The notes beneath the pieces are model-generated. The model searched no databases and was not told where the DNA came from. It worked only from the letters and a program-made list of their open reading frames with translations. The position numbers were made by a program, and so were the translations under genes. This document shows positions 46,372-57,050 of a stretch of DNA of 64,000 nt, piece by piece (the stretch's first letter is position 1; each line of letters begins with the position of its first letter). The stretch is from Lavandula angustifolia (taxonomy: Eukaryota; Streptophyta; Magnoliopsida; Lamiales; Lamiaceae): assembly GCA_028984105.1 (NCBI GenBank), contig CM054824.1, positions 7,001,324 through 7,065,323 of the forward strand, read 5' to 3'.

Positions 46372-46890
46372 TTAATTACCTTTATCCATTAAATTTGGGT
46401 ATCGTAGCTTCATGTCTTTTTCTACTTCCCGTGTCGCCTCACTCGCATCATGTCTACTCCAGAGAACTTTAATTAATGGCACTTCCTTGTTCCTAAGTTG
46501 AATAACCTTTCTATCTAAAATGGCATTTGGCGTCTCTTCATACGACAGATCCTCATTCTACTCCAATCCTTCATAACTGACTACATTGTTTGGATCGTGG
46601 ACATACTTCCTCAAGTTCACGACGTGAAAAACATTGTGAATGGATGTCAAACTTGGCGGTAGTGCCAACTCGTATGACACTTCTCCAGTTCTTTTGAGTA
46701 TCTCAAATGGTCCAATATACCGAGGCCTAAACTTTCCTCGCTTTCCAATTCGCACTACTCCTTTCATTGGTGACAACTTGAGAAATACTTTGTCTCCGTT
46801 TTCGAACTCTATATCCTTCCTCTTCATATCAGCATAGGACTTTTGTCTATCTTGTGTGATCTTGATTCTATCTCAAATCTTTGCAATCAC
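46372..46890 (-). pseudogene. G1 integrase tail and chromodomain-like region
   Basis: Frame 46558-46827: DVKF-less DRQKSYADMKRKDIEFENGD, KRGKFRPRYIGPFEILKRTG, then LRKYVHDPNNVVSYEGLE followed by a TAG (46556-46558). Directly in frame beyond it lie NEDLSYEETPNAILDR, VIQLRNKEVPLIKVLW and DMKLRYPNL, the chromodomain-like C-terminus of Tekay/Del chromoviruses, thought to guide insertion to heterochromatin. A single nonsense codon separates the two parts. Confidence 0.85.
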
Positions 46891-47400
46891 TCCTACGTTT
46901 CTTTTGACGATCTCGGGTTGCGATCACATACAATACTGGTAGGCACTCCTTGTAGCCTAACAATCTCATCTATATAGATTTGTGCTAACCGGTCCATGTT
47001 GTCAGTCATCATCATCGGAAGAAAATGAGCCAATTTCGTGAGTCTATCCACGATTACCCAAATTGAGTGATTTCCTTTTCGGGTTTTAGGTAATGCTACC
47101 ACAAAGTCCATGGATATCTCTTCCCACTTCCATTGAGGTATATCAGGCGGCTTTAGTAGGCCAGATGGTCTTTGGTGTTCAGCCTTTACATGTTGGCAAG
47201 TCGTACAACTCTGTATGAATTCTGCAATAGTTTTCTTCATGTTCCTCCAGGATTGACAGTATATGGAGTGTTGTGTGCTTCTTCTAAAATCTCCCTCATC
47301 ATTTCACTCCCTTTTGGTACACAGATCCTTCTCTCGAACATCAACGTCCCGTCTGCTGCAATCTCAAACCCCTTATTCTGCCCTTCCAGAACTTGATCTC
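46891..47400 (-). pseudogene. G1 integrase zinc finger and core, catalytic Glu part deleted
   Basis: EEAHNTPYTVNPGGT (about 47240-47285) is the start of the HHCC finger; the second His position reads Asn. After a short deletion and frame change come FIQSCTTCQHVKAEHQRPSG (Cys pair), MDFVVALPKTRKGNHSIWVI (first Asp) and VPTSIVCDRNPR (second Asp). Then the sequence jumps to the integrase tail. The ~125 residues with the catalytic Glu are missing. Confidence 0.88.
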
Positions 47401-49090
47401 TTATCTTGCACAAAAACCTATCTCTCTTTTCTGCTTCCCGAATTTGGTCCCTTAGCAAAGGTTGGATCTTCATAGCTGCTAACTTAGTAGTAGTGTCTTC
47501 TGTTGACAGTACAACTTCAATTTCTATTTTTAAAAACTCTTCAATCATTCGAGAAGTATATAGGGCGGTCAAACTCCCTTTTCTACTCAGAGCATCAGCT
47601 ACGATGTTTGCTTTTCCTGGATGATAATGAATTGTGCAGTCGTAATCTTTCACTAGTTCGAGCCACCTTCTTTTTCTCATGTTCAATTCATTTTGTGTGA
47701 ACAGATACTTGAGACTCTTGTGATCGGAATGTATCTCACACCTGCCTCCATAAAGTTAATGTCTCCAAATCTTCAAGGCATGGACTACAGCTGCCAATTC
47801 CAGATCATGTGTAGGGTAATTCAGTTCGTGCGTCTTCAGTTGCCTCGAAGCATAAGCTATGACCTTCCCATATTGCATCAAGACACATCCAAGTCCTTGT
47901 TTTGAGGCATCACAGTAGATTACATACCCTTCAGTTCCGTCAGGAATAGTGAGTACTAGTGCCTTGGTTAACTTCCCTTTTAGTTCTTGGAAACTTCTCT
48001 CACACTCTTCATTCCACTCAAACTTGATCCCTTTTCTGGTTAGTTGGGTGAGTGACCTTGCTATCTTTGAGAACCCTTCAATAAACCTCCGGTAGTATCC
48101 TGCTAATCCTAAGAAACTTCGGATCTCACTTGCATTCTTCGGTGCCTTCCAGTTACTAACCGCTTCAATTTTTGCTGGGTCCACTTCTATTCCTTGTGCA
48201 GTCTCTACATGACCAAGGAATAACTCACATTTCTTGAACTTGGCGTTTAGCTTCTCGTTTCTTAAGGTCTCTAACATAATCCTTAGATGCTCTTCATGTT
48301 GGCTCCGATCTTTTGAGTACACTAAGATATCATCGATGAAGACAATTACGAAGTGATCAAAGTATTGATGGAACACTCTGTTCATCAAGTCCATGAAAAC
48401 AGCCGGTGCATTAGACAGTCCAAAAGGCATCACAGTAAACTCATAGTGACCGTATCTTGTCCGAAAAGCTGTCTTCGGCACATCACTCTCCTTAATCTTC
48501 AATTGATGATATCCAGATATTAGGTCAATCTTTGAAAAGATTCCCGCACCTTTTAGTTGATCAAAAATGTCTTCAATCCTTGGCAACAGATACTTGTTCT
48601 TGATAGTCAACTTGTTGAGCTCGCGATAATCTATGCACATACGCATAGTTCCATCTTTCTTCTTGACAAATAGCACAAACGCTCCCCATGGTGATACACT
48701 TGGACGAATATGTCCCTTGTTTAACAACTCTTGTAGTTGAATCTTTAGTTCTTGTAACTCCATCAGTGTCATTCTGTATGGTGCTCTTGAGACAGGAGCT
48801 GCTCCAGGAATTACATCAATATTGAATTCCACTTGCCTATCTGGTGGAAAACTACTTAAGTCTTCAGAGAACACATCAGGAAATTCCCTTACCACCAGAA
48901 TATTGTTTATAGTTAGTTCCTCGGTCTCTGGGCTTGTAATATTCACCAAGTAGACTTGACAATCCTTCTTTCTCATTATCTTGGTGGCCTTCATTGCAGT
49001 TATAATATGTGGTCCTCTTTTTCCCTTACTTCCGTAAAAGGAGAATTGATTTCCATCTGGTGTTGAGAAAAAACTCCACTGTCCTTGCAT
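47401..49090 (-). pseudogene. G1 reverse transcriptase and RNase H
   Basis: The long frame 47756-49090 has EFPDVFSEDLSSFPPDRQVE, APYRMTLMELQELKIQLQEL, SPWGAFVLFVKKKDGTMRMC, IDYRELNKLTIKNKYLLPRI, FSKIDLISGYHQL, VMPFGLSNAPAVFMDLMNRV, FIDDILVYSK (catalytic box) and FLGLAGYYRRFIEGFSKIAR. RNase H follows with YCDASKQGLGCVLMQ and ELNYPTHDLELAAVVHALK. An in-frame TAA at 47756-47758 interrupts KIWRH-stop-LYGG, after which YHPGKANIVADALSRK (47590-47640) continues. RT itself is open and well conserved. Confidence 0.93.
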
Positions 49091-49295
49091 CTGATAGCCG
49101 CATCATGCTTGTTGAGCCAATCCAAACCCACTATGACATTGAAGCCCTTCATCTCCAGGATATACAAATCTACTTTCAAGGTCACGCCATCGATCTTCAA
49201 TGTTGCTCCTTTTACTCGATGATTTATTTCCTTTGCCTTGCCTACTGGAAACCCGACCTTGCATGTTGCAACCTCCTCTTCGCATTTTTCGGTTA
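49000..49295 (-). pseudogene. G1 protease, C-terminal part
   Basis: GATLKIDG-like then VDLYILEMKGFNVIVGLDWL and NKHDAAIRCKDS, the usual end of a Gypsy aspartic protease just ahead of RT. The DTGA-type active-site half is not present; it was lost with most of gag. Confidence 0.75.
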
Positions 49296-49441
49296 TTTAA
49301 TCATAAAATCGTTTCGATATGAAGGAATTCGATGCTTCGGAATAAAAAAGAACTATGACTATTTGGTTAAGGTACTAAAATGTTTCCTGAGGTAGTCAAG
49401 TTTACTAACTATAATTGGATGCAATGATTCATATAATAGAA
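49296..49441. other. G1 gag-protease deletion junction region
   Basis: Short AT-rich stretch between the gag start and the protease remnant. No gag capsid or zinc knuckle is recognisable, so more than 1 kb of gag-protease is probably missing. Confidence 0.55.
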
Positions 49442-49630
49442 CTAAAACGTAGTTGAAGACTGAGTGACATCGTCCTAAAATCATTCACAATTGGATCTCC
49501 TCCTTGACGTTGCGGAAACATTCCCATCATAGCCTCCAGCAGCTCTGTATTACTAAGGTTCTCTGGAGGGTTATTTTATGTCCCTCCACAACCATTGTTA
49601 TTGGGTTGTCTTCTCGGAGGCATTTTCCTA
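49442..49630 (-). pseudogene. G1 gag, N-terminus only
   Basis: Minus strand MPPRRQPNNNGCGGT, a stop, then NNPPENLSNTELLEAMMGMF and PQRQGGDPIVNDFRTMS. Such a basic, Asn/Pro-rich start followed by a helix is typical for Tekay/Del gag. It is cut off right after. Confidence 0.7.
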
Positions 49631-49881
49631 TTGTTCATTTCAAGTTCAACTATGTAAGGCCTCTAGGTTCTTATCTTAAGGCAACATCTTCGAGGACTTT
49701 AAATGTTTCACATAATTCACTTGCATAAAAATCATGCTCATGCCATGCTAGAAAAACATGTTTTCAATATTATGCGTCAAAATTTACTTAGAAAATCTTT
49801 CTTACCTCGCCGGCACGATGCTGTGACAGTGATGATGGTCAATTTCCTTCATAACATGAAACAAGTCTACAGGAAAGTAGA

Positions 49882-49896
49882 CCTGCTCTGATACCA
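49882..49896 (-). promoter_or_regulatory. G1 primer binding site
   Basis: TGGTATCAGAGCAGG on the minus strand, 3 nt inside the LTR end at 49900; initiator-Met tRNA type. Confidence 0.9.
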
Positions 49897-49899
49897 ATC

Positions 49900-51355
49900 T
49901 GTAACGCCCCAATTTTCATAACTTTTAAGAGGACGTCACCTCGTTCATAACTTTAATCTTCTCAATTTAATTTTCAAAAATAATAGATTTATAAAAGCAA
50001 TAAGGTTTTAATGCATTTCATAATAGCGGAAGTCTTGAATCAAAAACATGTGCACCTACTAGTTCACGGAATAAAGACAAATGCATAGTTCAAGATAAAA
50101 CTAAATTAATGTGTTTAAAAAAAACATTTTAAATCCTTTCATGTGTGACCATCACCATCCGCCACTTCAAGCATCTGTCGGACCATGATCTGAAAAGGTG
50201 AAAATTTAGGGGGTGAGTACGACTACTCAGTGGGGTCAAACATTATCCAAACTATAAACTATAAAGGATTAATCATGAGAAATTAGACATGCAAGCCGGG
50301 AGGCTTAACCCGAAGGTTTTACTGCATGAATGCCCGAGGGCTAACCCGAAGGTTTTACTACTTGAATTGCCCGAAGGCTAACCCGAAGGTTTTACTGCGT
50401 GAATTGCCCGAAGGCTCTGCCTGTACTGAAAAACGCATGAGAAAAACAATATAGTGTATAATAAGGATAAAAGAAAAATCCCACCTTAACCTTTTTGAGT
50501 GAATGAAAAGATGTATATCAATGGATTAAGTCCTGCGCGCCAATCCTAACATGAAATAATTCAAATCTTAATGTCGTGATATGCATGAAACAATTAATCG
50601 TTTTGTATATGGGATGCAGATAAGTATATCGATACTTACTTCTACTTCTTGTTTCTAGATAACTCCGAGTTCTAACGAATTATTCTAGTATTAAGCTTAT
50701 AACATGACATATACAACGATACCTTGTAGTTATTAGGTTGCAAACAATATCATATATATATATATAACTAGGTTTCTATATTCTATTTTAACTCGTGCAT
50801 TCCACAGAACATGAATTCATTCCATAAATTCTAATTTTCTATTTGTAGATTCTTTAATGAGTCTAAATCATTCCAAATTTGGTTTCATATAAAAATACTA
50901 AGTCCTCTAAGAGTTATAACCAAAACGGTACCTACTGCATCGATAGAGGCGATTTCTGACCTACTTACCTTTAACTATAAGCTTCAGGGACTAAACATAC
51001 TTTAAATATTCTAATATTTAACAAACATCTAGGGACCATACACAGGGATATCATATCAAAAATGCACCTTTGTTGTATAAGGGATGACTTCTAAAAAACA
51101 TAGAATGTTTCAACCAAAATCCGAATACGAAAATGCATGCTCCGACTAACTACCCGGAAATTTGTATTAAACTGCTTTCATACACATACGTTAAAAATAC
51201 AAAATAAATATTTTTACAAAGCACAACGTTTGTGGAGTATTTAGGAAAAAGAATCAAGTCAAAATCAGTTTTTTGGAGTGAGATATAAATATTTTGCTAA
51301 ACCCTATCCCGGATGCATGGTTTTTTGGCAGTGTAAAAGTAAATATTTATTAAAA
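49900..51355 (-). repeat. G1 5' LTR, outer part missing
   Basis: It matches 44159-~45660 of the 3' LTR from TGTAACGCCCCAATTTTC onward. Homology ends after AAATATTTATTAAAA at about 51352, where unrelated LTR-like sequence of P3 begins. About 0.7 kb of the outer LTR is missing. Confidence 0.88.
50285..50420. repeat. Minisatellite in G1 5' LTR
   Basis: The same ~43-bp units as at 44545-44720, one unit fewer. Confidence 0.75.
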
Positions 51356-51356
51356 A

Positions 51357-51700
51357 TATTTGGAGTGATAGATAGCTCGATATATAGTTTGTATGTGTTG
51401 ATCTGCAACGCGTCAGTCTACGAGTATCCTTAGTGGATTTCTGCTGAGAAAGCAGAAGAGTGGACATGGATCTTGTGAATCCGAACCACTATAAAATCTC
51501 TCTATTTATTGTTAGATTTACTTTATCAGCTTTCTGTTTATCATCACTCAAACTCAATGTTGCATTGAAAAGCATATTTCATTAAGGGTTTATCATATAT
51601 TTCGCATTTGTTATAAATTTTCTAAGCTTGTTCATAACGACTAATAGTCCAACTCTCTATTTTTTATATACTCGAAAGTGTAGATAATAAAGGTACGGGT
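51357..51700 (+). repeat. P3 3' LTR remnant
   Basis: GTGAATCCGAACCACTATAAAATC (51474-51497 region) and TGTTGCATTGA (51557) align with the late part of Sirevirus LTRs (compare 18530-18590 in P1). It abuts the broken G1 LTR. The exact right end is not clear. Confidence 0.5.
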
Positions 51701-51845
51701 TATTACATATTTCATGTTAATAAGTATTTTGGGGAATTGTGTTTATTTAAAAGTAGAAAAAATCAATAAATGAATAAAGAAAAATAGCAAATGCATAAAA
51801 AAAATTAAAAAATGTGCATATTACATATGTAGATGCATCTACACA
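51701..51845. other. AT-rich flank
   Basis: No feature seen apart from homopolymer-rich AT sequence. Confidence 0.4.
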
Positions 51846-52025
51846 GGGGTGTGAATTTGGTTAAACCCAACCGAACCGAACCAAACCAAAAATTCGGTTA
51901 ACCAAAAGTTCGGTTATGTATTTTACATAATCAAATACCAAAACGGAAATTTTCGATTTGGTTTGGTTTTTTAACCAAAAAATTGGTTTGATTCGGTTCG
52001 ATCTCGGTTTTAACCGAAATTCCAA
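51846..52025. repeat. Palindromic ACCGAA/TTCGGT repeat, hAT-MITE-like
   Basis: It begins CAGGGGTGTGAATTTGG, the style of plant hAT non-autonomous ends. It goes through CCGAACCGAACC and then the complementary GGTTTGGTTTTTTAACC and TTCGGTTCGATCTCGG. The two halves can fold on each other. The far terminal repeat and a target duplication were not found. Confidence 0.45.
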
Positions 52026-52576
52026 GAAGAAAAAAAATAAGAATTTTACAAAAAAAAAAACAAAATATATCGAAGATGCATTCTCTTTTGGTCGAATATA
52101 ATAATTCTCACAATTTATTTTTTTTAATCAAAATGCTTCGAAAGTAAAACAATATGTTTATAAAATCTACTCAATATACAATTAATGTTATAAAAATCTT
52201 GGATATAACCATCTAAATATAAAATATAAACTAGTACGTTAAGAAGAATCACACAAAGGTAGAAAAAATCTACAGAAATAAAAGCGAATAAAAATGAAAG
52301 GTACTAGTTGATTCAATTTTTATATCACTAATAATATAACATTAATTTCGTTATTTCACAAATTTATATTTTCCTCTCAAAGTTCCTAATTACAAACGTA
52401 TGAAATATAAATTTATAAAAACATAATAGCAATTAATTTTTTAGTTATAATTTCCTTAGTATACATTGGCAAAAAGTCACATTTTGTTGTGCCCACAAGT
52501 TCATTTAGGGAAATAAACTCTCCACCCTTAATATCGGTGTCTACTTCAACCATTGTTTTTATCTAGAAATAATTCT
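52026..52576. other. AT-rich region upstream of the LEA gene
   Basis: No gene or element recognised. It would contain the distal promoter of the LEA gene; no clear ABRE (ACGTGG-type) was seen. Confidence 0.4.
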
Positions 52577-52584
52577 TATTTATA
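52577..52584 (+). promoter_or_regulatory. Putative TATA box of LEA gene
   Basis: TATTTATA about 120 bp before the ATG, in a suitable position for a plant promoter. Weak evidence by itself in AT-rich DNA. Confidence 0.4.
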
Positions 52585-52705
52585 GAGCAGTTACAATCCA
52601 AATAATTGCCTATAATTCTCTTTTCATTTGCATTAGTCACTTTGCTCCCAATATCCAATTTTAGTTATTGTAGTAAAGAGGAAAGGTGAGAGAAAGGTTG
52701 CCAAA

Positions 52706-53895
52706 ATGCAGGCCATCAAGGAGAAGATAACTGACCTCAAAGAAATGCGAAAAGCCAAGGCCGAAGCAAAAGAGGTGGAGAAAGTAAGATTTTTTGTATT
52801 TTTGCTTCTGCATTTGTATAAAAAGTTGTAGCATATTGGAATTTTCTGATATATGTGCGAACGTAGATGGATATAAAGGGTGATTGTACCTCCCAAATTC
52901 TTAAAAAGGGCAAATTACCTTTTTGAAATTATCATTTTGTCCTTGAAAAATTGTACTCCCTCGTTTCTTTTCAGTGCGGTTATTTATGCGGATTAATTTT
53001 ATATAATAAAAGTATGAGATCTATATAATTAAATAATTGTTTTGAATTTATTTGTGTTGTAAAGTGTGATGTCATATAGATATTTAATTGTTTAAAATTG
53101 ATTTGAGTCGGTAAATGTGTGAGACTCATTTCCTTATTTAGGAAGTAGACAAATGAGATGAACAACCTAAAAAGGAAATGTAAACAAATCTGGTAGGACC
53201 GAACGAGTATATTTAAATTCTAAATTTTACTCCTAAATCACAAATCTCGGATCTACCCCTCCATATGAGCGACATTGTAAATATACATGTTATATACCTT
53301 CGTAAGGGTTACCAATTAATAAGCGACGAAATCATTGAATAAGTACGGATGAATGCCTTACACACAACAGATGCATCAATGATTAATAATAATAATTTCA
53401 GAAATAGGGAAATCTATAATTTACGATGAGCGGATGAAAATCCGTGATTTCGAATGATTAGAGGTACGGTCCCACCCAACTCCGCGGATCCACCGCCGAC
53501 TCAAATTACATGCATGAGTAGCGACTGCGAGTAGTTCCAAAATAATATGATTTGTTGCACGGTGGTTGCAGGCGGAGAAAGAACTGGCAAAATCAAGACT
53601 GGAGGTGGCTCATGAGGTGAGGATGGCAAGAGAAGCTGAGGCAGCCATGGATTTCCACGTGCAGAAAGCCGCCGAGAAGGCGACCGAGCACGAGAAGAAG
53701 TTTCCTAACAGCGGCAGCCAACACGAAGGCTTCGACGATGATTTTCAGGCACATGACCGGGATGCTTCTGGATATTCCGGTAGTATTTACAGCGGCGGCC
53801 CCAACGCCGATTCTGGCCACAACACCGCTTTCCTCGACGCACCCTCTGCACCCACAAATGCCGCCGCCCCTCCAACTCACAAAAATCAGCTGTAG
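52706..53895 (+). CDS. Group 1 LEA (LEA_1 family) protein, two exons
   Basis: Exon 1 is 52706-52783 (ATG, 26 codons, donor GTAAGA) and exon 2 is 53572-53895 (acceptor TTGCAG, stop TAG). The phase-0 join gives 133 residues. The N-terminus MQAIKEKITDLKEMRKAKAE is the usual LEA_1 start. The joined middle, with VAHEVRMAREAEAAMDFHVQ, matches the amphipathic Lys/Glu/Ala helix of plant LEA_1 proteins such as Arabidopsis LEA4-1. The C-terminal tail (from ~70) is Gly/Ser/Asp/Pro-rich and disordered. Such proteins are hydrophilic and protect proteins and membranes during seed drying or drought, usually in cytosol and nucleus. An AATAAA lies at 53952. The intron (788 bp) holds a Stowaway-like MITE. It is the only plausible host gene seen and could be functional. 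Confidence 0.8.
52956..53207. mobile_element. Stowaway-like MITE in LEA intron
   Basis: 252 bp between TA dinucleotides (52954-52955 and 53208-53209). The left end CTCCCTCGTTTCTTTTCAG and the right end (read inward on the minus strand) CTCGTTCGGTCCTACCAG resemble Stowaway (Tc1/mariner) termini, CTCCCTCCGT style. The interior is AT-rich without coding capacity. The ends are imperfect, so it is an old copy. Confidence 0.75.
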
Positions 53896-55657
53896 ATGGA
53901 TCGTAATTCATATATCTATATATAATTCTTTCTGACTTAATCTGTGATCATGAATAAAGTAGTGCAGAAAGATTGCATCTGCAGTCAAATTTATTTATTT
54001 ATTTAATATTTTATTTTATTTTTGTAACCTTTTCGTTATTTAGTTTGATTTTAGTGTAGCTGTTGCTGGACCGTTGGATTTGTGGGCGTGAAGTGCATGT
54101 ATGTAAGTAATCATGTAGAAAATGTTGGATTAATTCTCTTGCTATGGTAAAACATTTTATTTTATCAATTATCATTTTATGAATGTATACTTTTTCTGCA
54201 AGTTATAATCAAATGTAATTATTTTATAAATTATAAAAGGGTCAAATTGCAAAATTAACAAATTGTATCAAGCATGCACCTCCAAACTGTTGGGCCCCAC
54301 CGGAAGTGACATATATTCATAATTTGGCTTCAATTAAGTGCAAATCTATAATGCGAAACTATTTACTGCATATGTTAATTAAGTGCACATGTTTTGTGCG
54401 AAAATGTTTTATTATGAAAATAATAATATTTGTCCCATAATATTAGATGCGGAGTAATTGGTTAGCCATACGAATTTACAACGCACTAGAACGTCTTTGT
54501 TGACGATCATTTACTCCAACAGTGTCTAGGGTTCTTCGAATAATGTAATATCTAAAGGGATGGAATTTACCTTTCTCATTCGTATGTTGTAGTAATAACT
54601 CTGATTATTACTCTCGTTCAAATCTTTTGATATGTGTCCCGACCCTTTTCTTCCTCCGCGTGGTCAGAGAATTGAAGAAAATAAAATATCATCTCTCTTA
54701 CACAAAAATGCGTGTGCGCGTTTCTATGTGTATATTTTCTGTGTGTAGAGATCATGAACACAATACAAATATATATAGGCTTCAAAAACATATATATTAT
54801 ATTAATATTTGTAGTCCATTAATTTATTTATGCTTACAATATGCCTCAACAACAATTAGCCCATAATATAATTAATTAATATGTTGGACTACTTTTATTT
54901 ATCAATTAATTGGCTCAATCAATTAATTCTAGATAAATATTATCATTAAATGATATAAAATGCATTGATCTATTAATAATGATTTTTGAGAGACAATAAA
55001 TAACTAGGCAATTAATTGGGTCAGATTAGAGATCTACAAGAAAAAAAGTCGGGCCTCAAATCAATTAATTATATATGCTCAGTCAAGAGCAAAATCAATT
55101 AATAAACACAGATTAATTCTCGTAGAGAATTGGTGTTGACTTACTCCTTTATCCAAATTTGAGCAAGTGCTTGTAATTTAGACTAAATCAATCCCGTATT
55201 TAAGATAGAAATATTTGTTAATTAATTAAGTCTAGTGACAGCTTAAATTAAATAATATCTTATTATATTCCTAAGTAGTACCACTCGACCTTATTAACAC
55301 ACCAGAACTTAATCAACCGGCCATGTTTAGTGTGCTAATTCTTACGAGTTCCTCATAGGATATTATCAATCCAATTAACAGGGATACAGATGCAAGATAC
55401 ATACAACCAGACTGAGCCACAAATAACTACTAATAGCCAAGATACGTAGATCCCGTCGCGATGATGTTCACCATAATAGGTCAAAGTGCTAACCAGCTAA
55501 ATGCACTCATCTGAAGTCTTATCAAGCTTAAGATCAGCTAAGTCACCGAGATCTAAGTTCTCCACTAAGGTCAGTCAGGAGAACACATCTCACTGTGATC
55601 CGTCAATACACCACCTTCAGTGTACCAGTATAGACAAGAAGTCAAGACAATCCACTT
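53896..55657. other. AT-rich intergenic region after the LEA gene
   Basis: It starts with the LEA 3' UTR (AATAAA at 53952). The rest has ATTAATTA-rich tracts (54860-55260) and a more GC-balanced stretch at 55300-55657 that may be a fragment of an unidentified repeat. No credible ORF or RNA gene. Confidence 0.5.
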
Positions 55658-56397
55658 CTTATTGTTGGTCCGGAGACAAGTATCAGGTGGGGGGGGGGTG
55701 AATACACTTGATGTCCAAGTTTTTCCTCAAACACGAAGGTCAGTCTTATACTGAGTTTTGCTAGTGAACAAATTCAGTTGCCAGTTAAGCCTTCTGATCA
55801 CGGGGCAAAGTGATTCAACAACTAAAGTACTCTTTCTACTGACTGAGGTCAGTACTGAGAAATTCAGTAGAAGAATAGCGTGCAGAATAGTGCAGGCCCG
55901 GTTTAATTTCGTCTCTTTGAAAAACATTTTATGCAAACGAAAACAGTTTTCGCAAGTGCAGTTTCAAGTCTGTTTTATCGAAAGCATGATTTTGCAAATA
56001 GTTTAAATACAGATGCAATAAAACAGTAAATGACACGAGCAGTTTTCAACGTGGTTCGGATACGCAAGCCTCAGCAAGGTTTCTGTGCACTGGACATAAC
56101 CTTCTAAGTTATAGTCCTTAGCGACTTTACATATTCAAACCGGAGTTTGAAGGTTTTCTCCAACAATGAAGGAGTTCTTACAATAAGAACGTTTCACTAA
56201 AAGTGAACTCCTTCGAAGCTTCTAAGCTTAAGATATTACAATGAAGGCTTAAATAGAGAAGGCGAACTAAATGATCTCTAGAGAGAAGAACTATAATGAT
56301 CTTCAAAATGAGCAAGTTCTTCGCTGTGTTTGACTTTGAGTTCGCTGGACTATGTTCGCTTGTAAGCTTGTGTTCCTGCTGCTTGAAGACTCTTCTA

Positions 56398-56405
56398 TAT
56401 TTATA
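56398..56405 (-). promoter_or_regulatory. M3 LTR TATA box
   Basis: TATAAATA on the minus strand at the family position. Confidence 0.6.
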
Positions 56406-56727
56406 GTTGTAACCCAGTATAGATCCGTTGGAGAGGACGATGCCACATGCCACAAGACTCCAAGGAAAACGACCATATAATTTTGAATGTCACCACAGAG
56501 TGGTTGGCTTTCTGTGCATGAGAGCAGCTTTTGTGTCAGAGTAGATAGGCTTCGCTTGCTTCTCATTGGTCGAGGTGTGGCGGTGGTTGAGACTTGTCAG
56601 ACTTCAATTTTCTAGCTGAGTTGACTTTCTTTGAACCTCGGACATAAGTATCCTCTGCTGACATCCGACTGATTAAAGTCAGGCTGTCAATTTTCCTCGT
56701 ACGGTCTGCAACTGAGTTGCAGCTCTG

Positions 56728-57050
56728 TTCAGTAGATCAAGGCTGATCATACTGAGTCATCAATCTGAGTCGGCTGAAGGATGATCTTCTACTGAGTGCT
56801 TTCTGCTTCTGACTCGAAGACAGTCAACTGAGCTCTTCTCTCATTCAGTAGATCAAGAATGATCGTACTGAGTCTGCTGAAGGGTGAACTTCTGCTGAGT
56901 GCTTTCAGCTTCTGACTCGAAGACAGTCGACTGAGCTCTTCTCTCATTCAATAGATCAAGGATGATCGTATTGAGTCTGCTGAAGGGTGAACTTCTGCTC
57001 AGTGCTTCCAACGACTGACTCTGAAGACTACTGAGCTCTACTGAACCGAT
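56728..57050 (-). repeat. Threefold tandem repeat in M3 U3
   Basis: Units begin TTCAGTAGATCAAGG (56728), TTCAGTAGATCAAGA (56844) and TTCAATAGATCAAGG (56947), about 116, 103 and 104 bp long. Each holds an ACTGAGTC or TTGAGTC core and a GACTC, so GCN4/bZIP-like TGAGTC sites recur. Its position upstream of the TATA suggests an enhancer-like array; that is inference. Confidence 0.8.

Larger units (their letters stand above)
44159..51355 (-). mobile_element. G1: Ty3/Gypsy chromovirus (Tekay/Del-like), internally deleted
   Basis: Minus strand: 5' LTR (49900-~51355, outer end lost), initiator-Met PBS, gag start, protease, RT-RNase H, integrase with GPY/F-type tail and a chromodomain-like C-terminus, then 3' LTR (44159-46336). 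RT before integrase defines Gypsy. The tail motifs GPFEILKRTGEVSYELALP and VHNVFHV-like (IHNVFHVVNLRKYV) are those of the Tekay/Del branch. Internal deletions make it non-autonomous. It is inserted into the P3 third ORF. Confidence 0.9.
37267..51700 (+). mobile_element. P3: older Sirevirus-like Copia element, both ends lost
   Basis: From 37267 the plus strand continues an integrase from its middle, then linker, RT, RNase H, spacer and third ORF up to 44158, where G1 is inserted. Past G1 a scrap at 51357-51700 looks like its 3' LTR (GAATCCGAACCACTATAAAATC). The 5' LTR, gag and protease are not found on the far side of M2. It has many true-looking stops and an intact-looking CAG/CTG pattern, so it is older than P1. 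Confidence 0.75.

Noticed and set aside
49009..49395. 128-codon plus-strand open frame
   Set aside because: Antisense to the G1 protease/RT start; no family resemblance and a composition typical of a reverse-complement shadow.
54627..54866. 79-codon open frame downstream of the LEA gene
   Set aside because: AT-rich, no recognisable motif, no supporting splice or promoter context.
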